The notes beneath the pieces were generated by a model, which was not told where the DNA came from, ran no database searches, and saw only the letters and a program-made list of their open reading frames with translations. Position numbers and translations under genes: made by a program. Positions 7,693-13,870 of a stretch of DNA of 13,870 nt are shown here, in pieces (the stretch's first letter is position 1; every line of letters begins with the position of its first letter). This stretch comes from Bacteroidota bacterium (GTDB lineage: Bacteria > Bacteroidota > Bacteroidia > Bacteroidales > UBA1556), in contig QMPB01000055.1 of the NCBI GenBank assembly GCA_003648395.1, positions 1 through 13,870 of the forward strand. The letters are read 5' to 3'.

Positions 7693-7846
7693 CTTTAATA
7701 ATAGTATCGCTAATTTTTAATCCTTTTTCATTTCTGTATTTTATAATACTTTAGCTATTATTATTATATAAATAATCTATTGTGTTTCAGTCTTTTGTAC
7801 ATTCAATTGTAATATCTGTATTATTAGTTTTATAAACTATTATTAA

Positions 7847-7854
7847 TATCTTTG
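7847..7854 (+). promoter_or_regulatory. Candidate Bacteroidota promoter (-7 element) for nhaC
   Basis: TATCTTTG is an exact match to TAnnTTTG, 55 bases before the nhaC ATG, in a 217-base, very AT-rich gap after rlmN. No clear -33 TTTG is present at 19-21 bases; TTAG at 7824 is the best fit. I see nothing else of note in this gap. Confidence 0.5.
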
Positions 7855-7909
7855 CTAGCTTATTAAAAAGCATACCAATTATTGCTATTTTTATCCAAAT
7901 TATAAAACT

Positions 7910-9427
7910 ATGAATAAAATAAAAAAGCCGAGCTTCTTATTAGCGCTTCTACCAATATTGGTTCTTATCGTATTTCTTGCCCTGAATATTAATATTTGGG
8001 GCGACGAGAGTCTTGGAGGGCCAAATCAACTTGCACTAATAATTGGAACAGCTGTAGCCGGTAGCGTTGCTGCATATTTAGGTATTTCATTCGAAAAAAT
8101 GGAAAAATCCATTGTGAAAAATATTGGTGATGCGATGCCATCAATACTCATCTTATTATTGATAGGTGCACTTTCGGGCACATGGATGATTAGTGGCGTA
8201 GTGCCCATGCTAATAGTTTATGGTCTAGATTTATTAAATCCCAATATATTCCTATTTGCTACTGTACTCATTAGTTCCATAGTTTCAATATCCATTGGTA
8301 GTTCGTGGTCTACAATAGCCACTATTGGTGTTGCACTATTAGGTATTGGAACAGCTTTAGGTTTCTCCCCAGCAATGGTTTCTGGAGCAATAATTTCTGG
8401 AGCATATTTTGGAGATAAATTATCACCCCTTTCGGATACTACTAACCTTGCCCCTGCAATGGCTGGTACAGATTTATTTACACATATAAAATATATGCTT
8501 TATACTACTGTACCAACTCTTATTATAACACTTATAGTATTTTTGGTATTAGGATTTAAACATGATGCGGCCTCTGAGCCAAGCGAAATTGAGGCCCTTA
8601 AAGCGGCAATTGAATCAAGATTTGTTATCACCCCATGGTTACTATTAGTACCTGCTATTCTTATATTTGTAATTGTAAAAAAAGTATCGCCATTGGTAGC
8701 ATTATTTATAGGTACATTGGCTGCAACTGTTGCTGCAGTAGTATTACAAAGTGAAGTTATATCCGATACTTACCAACAAATAATGAATGGCGGATTAGTT
8801 GATAATCAGGTCCCCTATTATGTAAAAGCTTATGTTGTAACAGCTACTTCGTGGTTTGGTAGTAGTTCAATCCTTACCGATAATGAAAATGTAAACGGTC
8901 TTTTATCAACAGGCGGAATGGCTGGCATGTTAGATACAATATGGTTAATCATTATTGCAATGGCTTTTAGTGGCGTTATGGAATCTGCAGGTCTGCTAGT
9001 ACGAATTGCAAGCTCCATTATCAAAAAGGCAAAATCCACAGGATCTCTTGTTGCATCAACTGTAGCCACAAGTATATTTATGAATATCACTGCTTCAGAG
9101 CAATACATTTCGGTGGTAGTTCCTGGCAGAATGTATGCCGATGTATATAAGCAGCGTAAACTTAAGCCTGAGGTTCTTAGCCGATCGCTGGAAGATGGAG
9201 GCACAGTAACCTCAGTTCTTGTTCCTTGGAACACTTGTGGTGCTGTTAATTCTACTGTATTAGGAGTTTCTACAATGGCATATTTGCCTTATGCTATTTT
9301 TAATTTAGTAAGTCCTTTAATGTCTGTTCTGGTAGCATACCTCGATTTCAAAATCCGTAGATATACCGATGAGGAATATGACGAACTTATGAGAATTGAA
9401 GCTTCACAAAGCGATGGTGGAATCTAG
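7910..9427 (+). CDS. nhaC: NhaC-family Na+/H+ antiporter
   Basis: A 505-residue inner-membrane protein with a dozen or so hydrophobic segments, starting with LALLPILVLIVFLALNI near the N-terminus. The conserved NhaC core is visible in GSSWSTIATIGVALLGIG, then GAIISGAYFGDKLSPLSDTT and NLAPAMAGTDLF, and in the C-terminal half in MNITASEQYISVVVPGRMY and LEDGGTVTSVLVPWNTCGA. These acidic and polar motifs form the ion path in the IT superfamily. It would exchange cytoplasmic Na+ for external H+ for pH and sodium homeostasis; some relatives instead exchange organic acids (for example malate-2H+/lactate-Na+ antiporters), so the substrate is not certain. It has its own upstream promoter candidate and is followed 15 bases later by the small exported protein. 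Confidence 0.92.
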   Translation: MNKIKKPSFLLALLPILVLIVFLALNINIWGDESLGGPNQLALIIGTAVAGSVAAYLGISFEKMEKSIVKNIGDAMPSILILLLIGALSGTWMISGVVPMLIVYGLDLLNPNIFLFATVLISSIVSISIGSSWSTIATIGVALLGIGTALGFSPAMVSGAIISGAYFGDKLSPLSDTTNLAPAMAGTDLFTHIKYMLYTTVPTLIITLIVFLVLGFKHDAASEPSEIEALKAAIESRFVITPWLLLVPAILIFVIVKKVSPLVALFIGTLAATVAAVVLQSEVISDTYQQIMNGGLVDNQVPYYVKAYVVTATSWFGSSSILTDNENVNGLLSTGGMAGMLDTIWLIIIAMAFSGVMESAGLLVRIASSIIKKAKSTGSLVASTVATSIFMNITASEQYISVVVPGRMYADVYKQRKLKPEVLSRSLEDGGTVTSVLVPWNTCGAVNSTVLGVSTMAYLPYAIFNLVSPLMSVLVAYLDFKIRRYTDEEYDELMRIEASQSDGGI

Positions 9428-9442
9428 TATAAAGTTTAATAA

Positions 9443-10057
9443 ATGTATATAAAATTCATATTTCTTATAATAACTGTATTTACTTTTTCGACAGTAAATG
9501 CAAATATTAGCACCTCACCCAATGAAACTAAAAAGCAGAAAAGCAATATTAGTTTTAGGGAATATATTTGGGGTATTACGCATCCATTTATTGCCTTGAA
9601 AGTAAAACGCATTAGCCATAAAGCTTTACATATAACCGATAGCTTGGAAAATGCTAAAATACTAAGCGACAAATCTGGTGGCCAACTCGATGCATTTAAG
9701 CATTCGTATTGGATGGCCTCTTTAACGCAAGAAATAAAAGTTCACAAAGCACGAAGGATAGGTATTATTCACGAAAAAGTAAATTACAAAAGTTATAAAA
9801 GAGGGAAATCAAATCAAGACTCCACAGCCTCAGCAATGGATATTCTAAATAATGAAGTTGGAATATCCATTGGTAGCATTTATAAAACGGTATCTAAAAT
9901 TGAGCTTATATCAATTACTATTGATGCAATAGAAAATGGCAAAATGTATATCCTCAAAAAAGATGAGAATGGCAATTACCTTGATTGTGATGATAAAATA
10001 ATAAACCTAAGCAAAGAGTCTGGCTGGAATAAACGAAAATGCTTGATTGGGTCGTAA
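9443..10057 (+). CDS. Small exported protein resembling the DUF6973 family
   Basis: A 204-residue protein with a clear signal peptide: MYIK, a hydrophobic core to about residue 16, and a likely cleavage after VNA (20). No lipobox Cys is present, so it should be periplasmic or secreted. The central part has DAFKHSYWMASLTQEI (83-98), an HE pair at 110-111 and MDILNNEVG (132-140). These recall the DUF6973 pattern, in which an [N/D]AFRHAxW motif is followed by HE and MDxxNN; conserved His87, His110, Glu111 and Asp133 could bind metal. Activity is unknown; I do not assign one. It follows nhaC by 15 bases and is probably co-transcribed. It is the last gene before the CRISPR locus, and nothing ties it to CRISPR function. 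Confidence 0.72.
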   Translation: MYIKFIFLIITVFTFSTVNANISTSPNETKKQKSNISFREYIWGITHPFIALKVKRISHKALHITDSLENAKILSDKSGGQLDAFKHSYWMASLTQEIKVHKARRIGIIHEKVNYKSYKRGKSNQDSTASAMDILNNEVGISIGSIYKTVSKIELISITIDAIENGKMYILKKDENGNYLDCDDKIINLSKESGWNKRKCLIGS

Positions 10058-10105
10058 AATCAATTGACTATCTAATTCCCAAACACCTTCATAAATTATT
10101 TTTAT

Positions 10106-10139
10106 AAAAAGAAAAAGCGATAAATCACTTTACCGCTTT
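10106..10139 (-). terminator. Intrinsic terminator of the tracrRNA (minus strand)
   Basis: Read on the minus strand, an 11-bp stem (10139-10129 with 10124-10114, one G-U pair) encloses a GTGA tetraloop. It is followed by TTTCTTTTT down to 10106. The T tract lies only on this side; on the + strand the stem is followed by a poor T run, so the signal is directional. Confidence 0.82.
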
Positions 10140-10187
10140 AAATGTTTTCACAACGGAATAATCCTTATTGTGAATTGCTTCATTTCG
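10106..10187 (-). ncRNA. Probable type II-C tracrRNA, divergent from cas9
   Basis: The gap before cas9 holds, on the minus strand, the ordered parts of a tracrRNA. A Bacteroidota promoter (10193-10225) is followed by the anti-repeat TGAAGCAATTCACAA (10182-10168), then a nexus-like hairpin GGA-TTAT-TCC (10164-10155), a single-stranded TTGTGAAAACATTT, and the intrinsic terminator (10139-10106). The 5' end is estimated at about 10187-10185 from the promoter position, giving roughly 80 nt. The anti-repeat would pair with a CRISPR repeat beginning near TTGTGAATTGCTTCA. Bacteroidota II-C repeats, as I remember them, begin GTTGTGATTTGCTTTCA, which agrees well. The RNA would pair with pre-crRNA, load Cas9 and allow processing. 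CACAA can alternatively pair with TTGTG (10153-10149) when no crRNA is bound. The exact ends are unproven, and no repeat array is in the window to confirm the pairing. Confidence 0.8.
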
Positions 10188-10192
10188 TGTGT

Positions 10193-10225
10193 CAAAGATA
10201 ATAAAATATTTGTTATATTTACAAA
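10193..10225 (-). promoter_or_regulatory. Bacteroidota-type promoter for the tracrRNA (minus strand)
   Basis: On the minus strand TTTG (10225-10222) and TATCTTTG (10200-10193) are separated by 21 bases, an exact match to the -33 and -7 elements of Bacteroidota housekeeping promoters. Initiation would fall near 10187, just before the anti-repeat. A weaker + strand candidate for cas9, TATATTTA (10214-10221), lies between the two elements, so tracrRNA and cas9 transcription may compete. Confidence 0.7.
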
Positions 10226-10255
10226 AATATTTAACTGACGCTCAAAAAAATAATT

Positions 10256-13200
10256 ATGAAAAGAATTTTAGGATTAGATTTAGGGACAACATCAATAGGT
10301 TGGGCTTTTGTACATGAAGCAGAAAATAGCGAAGAAAAATCAGAGATAATAAAACTAGGTGTAAGAGTTATTCCTTTATCCACTGATGAAGAAACTGATT
10401 TTCAAAAGGGAAAAGCAACTTCTATCAATGCTGACAGAACATTAAAGCGCGGAGCTAGAAGAAATTTAGATAGATATCAATTAAGGCGAACTGCATTAAT
10501 TGAGACTCTAAAAACAAATAATTTTATCGACTTAACAAATGAGACTTTATCTGAAAATGGTAAGAAATCAACTTTTTCAACTTATGAGATACGTGCTAAA
10601 GCCGCAAAAGAAAGAATAAGCAAATTAGACTTTGCTAAGGTATTATTAATGATAAATAAGAAACGCGGGTATAAAAGTAGTAGAAAAGCACAATCTGACG
10701 ATGAAGGAACAGCAATTGACGGTATGTCTGTAGCAAAAAAACTATATAATAGCAAATTGACTCCTGGACAGTACGTATTCAATCTGCTTAAGAAAGAGAA
10801 GAAAATAATGCCAGAATTCTATCGTTCTGATTTACAAAATGAATTTGATAGCATTTGGAATAAACAAATAGAATACTATGGTGAAATACTAAAGCCTAAA
10901 CTAAAAGAAGAATTATTAAACAAGAATAAAAGCCAAACATGGGCAATCTGTAAAGACCCATTTAATATAAAAGGGGTTAAACTACAAGGTAAAACAAAGG
11001 AACAGAAAATAGAAAAATATAGATTAAGAACAATTGCTTTAGAAGAAAAGCTTGAATTAGAACTCCTAGCAATAGTTTTACAAGAGGTTAATAATCAGAT
11101 TAATCAATCATCTGGCTATTTAGGTGCAATTAGTGACAGAAGCAAAGAACTTTATTTTAATAAGCAAACTGTAGGAGAATATCTTTATCTTCAATTAAAA
11201 GAAAATCCTCATGCACGATTAAAAAACCAAGTTTTTTATCGCCAAGATTATCTTGACGAGTTTGAAACAATATGGGAAGCACAAAAAGCATTTTACCCAG
11301 AGCTAACAAATGATTTAAAACAGCAAATTAGAGATATCGTAATATTTTATCAGCGAAGACTTAAATCTCAGAAACATCTAATTAGCGAATGCCAATTTGA
11401 AAAACAGCATAAAGCAATTCCAAAATCATCACCTTTATTTCAGGAGTTTAAGATATGGCAATTGATAAATAATCTTGAAATACGACATATTCCAACAAGA
11501 ACAAATTATAAAAATGAGGACATAGAACAAGATTTAAAAGAAATACTATTTAGCGAATTAAACATTAGAGAGAAGCTTAGCGCTAATGATATACTTAAAC
11601 TACTAGTTAAAGATCCTAAAGAGCATGAGCTGAATTATAAAGAAGGTTTAGAAGGGAATAGAACTAATGCAGCACTTTATAAAGCTTATCAAGAAATATT
11701 AATGCTCGAAGGAGAAGAGTATGATTTTAAAAAACTAAAAGCTGATAAAATAAATGATATTATTGTATCTAAATTTTCGGAAATAGGAATAAATCAAGAT
11801 TTAATGTTCTTTAATATCGATAAAGAAGGAGATCATTATGACAAACAAGCAATACTCCAACTATGGCATTTATTATATTCTTATGAAGGAGACAATTCAC
11901 ATACAGGAGATAAAGGGTTAATAGAAACCTTAAGTAATAAATTTGGTTTTAAACCTGAATATGCAAAAATCATTTCTAAAATTAAATTACAATCTGATTA
12001 TGGAGCTCTATCAAGTAAAGCAATACGTAAAATATTACCTTATTTGGAAGCAGGTCATCCTTTTGCAATGAGTGAAAGCGAAAATGGATTGATTGGAGCT
12101 ACTAACCTAGCTGGATATAATCATTCATCATCATTAACTAAAGAACAATTAGAGAAACGTAAATTAAAAGATATACTTGAATTACTACCTAAAAACTCTC
12201 TGCGTAACCCTGTTGTTGAGAAAATACTAAACCAACTAGTAAATGTTGTAAATGCAATTATACAGGATGACAAACTAGGTAAGCCTGATGAAATAAGGGT
12301 TGAACTGGCACGTGAGCTTAAAAAATCGGCTAAAGAACGCTCTGAAATGACTAAGAACATAAATGCAGCGAATACAAGGCATGATAAAATACGAAAGATA
12401 TTACAAACAGAATTTGGAATATCAAAAGTAACAAGAAATGATATTATTAGGTATAAACTATGGGAGGAGTTAGAAAGTAATGGTCATAAATCAATATACA
12501 CAAACACATATATTCCAAGAGAAAAAATATTCTCAAAAGAATTTGACATTGAGCATATTGTTCCAAAAGCTTTAATTTTTGATGATAGCTTCTCAAATAA
12601 AACTCTAACGGTAAGGAGTGTAAATCTTAAAAAGAGTAATGAAACAGCCTATGATTTCTTAAATGATTATCTAAATAAAGATAAATTTATGCAGTTTCTT
12701 TCACGTGCTGAGAAACTATGGAAAGATGGAAAGATAAGTAAGGCTAAGTATAATAAACTTCTTATGAAAGCATCAGAAATACCTGAAGGTTTTATAGAAA
12801 GAGATTTAAGAAATAGTCAATATATTGCTAAAAAAGCAACTCAAATGCTAAGTGAAATTGTACGTAAAGTAAGCACTACTAGTGGTAGTATTACAGGTCG
12901 TTTACGTAGCGATTGGCAATTAATAAATATAATGAAAGACCTCAATTATAATAAATATGATAAGTTAGGGCTAACAGAGGTAATTGAAGGCAAAAATGGA
13001 CAACCTGAGCACAGAATAAAAGATTGGACAAAACGAAATGACCATCGCCATCATGCAATGGATGCTTTAACTGTTGCATTTACAAAACCTGCTTACATAC
13101 AATACTTAAATAATCTGCATGCTAGAAGAGACGAAAATCAAAAGACGCATAAAATTATTCTTAATATTGAGCAGAAGAACCTACATAGAAACGAAAAAAG

Positions 13201-13870
13201 TAAATTAGTTTTTAATCCACCTCTACCTATAAAGGAATTTAAAGCTGAATCAAAAAAACATCTTGAAAACATACTCATCTCATTTAAAGCTAAAAACAAA
13301 GTTGTTACTAGAAATAAGAACAAAATAAAAGGTAAAGAAAAACCTCAAATTTCCTTAACACCACGTGGGCAATTGCATAAAGAAACTATTTATGGTAAAA
13401 TTGAAAGATATGAAACTAAACTGATTAAAATAGGTTCTAAGCTTGATATTGAAATGATTATGCAAGTTGCTAATCAAAAATACAGAGAGGCTTTATTAGT
13501 GAGGCTAGCAAAGTTTGACGGTAATCCTAAAAAAGCTTTTGCAGGCAAAAACTCTCCATCAAAGAATCCTATTATTATTATCCATGGTAGTAATAATACT
13601 GATATTGATAATACCGTACCTGAAAAAGTAAAAATTGTTTGGAAAACAAATCAATATACCATAAGAAAAGAGATCTCTCCTGATTTAAAAATAGAAAAAG
13701 TAATAGATGTAGGGATAAAAAGAATACTACAAAATAGACTAAATGAATATAATGGAGATGCTAAGAAAGCATTTGTTAATCTTGAGGAAAATCCTATATA
13801 TCTAAATAAAGAAAAAGGGATAACTATTAAAAGAGTTTCCATTACTGGAGTAAGTAATGCCGAAGCACTA
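10256..13870 (+). CDS. cas9: CRISPR-associated endonuclease Cas9, type II-C (3' end beyond window)
   Basis: The reading frame from the ATG at 10256 is open for 1205 codons to the window edge; the remainder is missing. Domains in order: RuvC-I with GLDLGTTSIGWA (Asp8); an arginine-rich bridge helix with RTLKRGARRNLDRYQLRR (61-78); a recognition lobe from about 85 to 610, with QRRLKSQKHLI and EGNRTNAALYKAYQEIL; RuvC-II with IRVELARELK (Glu683); HNH with FDIEHIVPKALIFDDSFSNK (His767, Asn781, Asn790); RuvC-III with KRNDHRHHAMDALTVA (His933, Asp936). The C-terminal part has TPRGQLHKETIYG (1035-1047). All catalytic residues are present, so both DNA strands of a target should be cut under guide RNA direction. 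The sequence style matches long Bacteroidota II-C enzymes, usually about 1350-1500 residues. The PAM-interacting end is largely outside, so the PAM cannot be guessed. The tracrRNA gene lies divergently upstream; cas1, cas2 and the array are not in view. Confidence 0.97.
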   Translation, partial: MKRILGLDLGTTSIGWAFVHEAENSEEKSEIIKLGVRVIPLSTDEETDFQKGKATSINADRTLKRGARRNLDRYQLRRTALIETLKTNNFIDLTNETLSENGKKSTFSTYEIRAKAAKERISKLDFAKVLLMINKKRGYKSSRKAQSDDEGTAIDGMSVAKKLYNSKLTPGQYVFNLLKKEKKIMPEFYRSDLQNEFDSIWNKQIEYYGEILKPKLKEELLNKNKSQTWAICKDPFNIKGVKLQGKTKEQKIEKYRLRTIALEEKLELELLAIVLQEVNNQINQSSGYLGAISDRSKELYFNKQTVGEYLYLQLKENPHARLKNQVFYRQDYLDEFETIWEAQKAFYPELTNDLKQQIRDIVIFYQRRLKSQKHLISECQFEKQHKAIPKSSPLFQEFKIWQLINNLEIRHIPTRTNYKNEDIEQDLKEILFSELNIREKLSANDILKLLVKDPKEHELNYKEGLEGNRTNAALYKAYQEILMLEGEEYDFKKLKADKINDIIVSKFSEIGINQDLMFFNIDKEGDHYDKQAILQLWHLLYSYEGDNSHTGDKGLIETLSNKFGFKPEYAKIISKIKLQSDYGALSSKAIRKILPYLEAGHPFAMSESENGLIGATNLAGYNHSSSLTKEQLEKRKLKDILELLPKNSLRNPVVEKILNQLVNVVNAIIQDDKLGKPDEIRVELARELKKSAKERSEMTKNINAANTRHDKIRKILQTEFGISKVTRNDIIRYKLWEELESNGHKSIYTNTYIPREKIFSKEFDIEHIVPKALIFDDSFSNKTLTVRSVNLKKSNETAYDFLNDYLNKDKFMQFLSRAEKLWKDGKISKAKYNKLLMKASEIPEGFIERDLRNSQYIAKKATQMLSEIVRKVSTTSGSITGRLRSDWQLINIMKDLNYNKYDKLGLTEVIEGKNGQPEHRIKDWTKRNDHRHHAMDALTVAFTKPAYIQYLNNLHARRDENQKTHKIILNIEQKNLHRNEKSKLVFNPPLPIKEFKAESKKHLENILISFKAKNKVVTRNKNKIKGKEKPQISLTPRGQLHKETIYGKIERYETKLIKIGSKLDIEMIMQVANQKYREALLVRLAKFDGNPKKAFAGKNSPSKNPIIIIHGSNNTDIDNTVPEKVKIVWKTNQYTIRKEISPDLKIEKVIDVGIKRILQNRLNEYNGDAKKAFVNLEENPIYLNKEKGITIKRVSITGVSNAEAL
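13439..13798 (+). repeat. Internal duplication in the Cas9 C-terminal region (protein-level repeat)
   Basis: Residues about 1062-1106 and 1143-1181 of Cas9 share one pattern: L-x-I-E, then after a variable stretch R-L-x-x-(F/Y)-x-G-x-x-K-K-A-F, then N-P-I. Copy 1 contains RLAKFDGNPKKAF (1083-1095), copy 2 RLNEYNGDAKKAF (1161-1173). The DNA of the two copies is clearly diverged, so this is an old duplication, not a recent tandem repeat. It falls in the WED/PAM-interacting part. From memory, similar paired KKAF motifs occur in other Bacteroidota Cas9 proteins. Confidence 0.6.

Noticed and set aside
7681..7696. Short hairpin (AAAGCT-AAAT-AGCTTT) across the rlmN stop codon
   Set aside because: The stem is only 6 bp, overlaps the coding end and is not followed by a T tract, so it is not a convincing terminator.
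8830..9234. 134-residue minus-strand reading frame inside nhaC
   Set aside because: It lies wholly antisense to a well-recognised antiporter, has no family resemblance and no promoter; it is a shadow of the codon pattern of nhaC.
10168..10200. A CRISPR-repeat-like stretch on the + strand before cas9
   Set aside because: It occurs once, with no spaced copies. Only the first half resembles a repeat; the second half (TCAAAGATA) is in the opposite orientation. It is better explained as the tracrRNA anti-repeat plus its promoter.

Overview
The window looks like chromosomal DNA of an anaerobic or microaerotolerant member of the Bacteroidota. The DNA is AT-rich. Genes follow one another without convincing Shine-Dalgarno sequences. 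Several intergenic gaps carry exact matches to the Bacteroidota -7 promoter element TAnnTTTG. The proteins also fit: superoxide reductase, rubrerythrin, non-haem ferritin and a Bacteroidota-style type II-C Cas9. All protein genes found are on the + strand; the only minus-strand gene supported is a small RNA next to cas9.

Region 1 (1-3189) is an iron and oxidative-stress block. It opens with the 3' end of a superoxide reductase gene closed by a strong terminator. A four-gene run follows: ferritin, a dihydroorotate-dehydrogenase-like flavoprotein, a ferredoxin-NADP reductase-like flavoprotein, and a rubrerythrin without a rubredoxin domain. A 17-bp perfect terminator hairpin ends the run. A plausible reading is NAD(P)H-driven electron supply to peroxide/superoxide detoxification and to iron storage or release. 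That link is inferred from gene order.

Region 2 (3211-7692) is housekeeping: an unassigned polytopic membrane protein, RibD (riboflavin synthesis) and a 10-TM EamA-type transporter overlapping ribD by one base. After an intergenic promoter candidate come a GT2 glycosyltransferase and RlmN. Region 3 (7910-10057) holds an NhaC-family Na+/H+ antiporter, preceded by its own promoter candidate, and a small exported protein resembling the DUF6973 family.

Region 4 (10106-13870) is the start of a type II-C CRISPR-Cas locus. A cas9 reading frame begins at 10256 and stays open for 1205 codons to the window edge, with all RuvC and HNH catalytic residues visible. In the gap before it, on the opposite strand, I read a probable tracrRNA: a Bacteroidota-type promoter, an anti-repeat, a nexus-like hairpin and an intrinsic terminator. 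The CRISPR array, cas1 and cas2 are not in the window and may lie beyond the right edge. The tracrRNA and an internal duplication in the Cas9 C-terminal part are the most rewarding observations. I see no wholly new defence system here.
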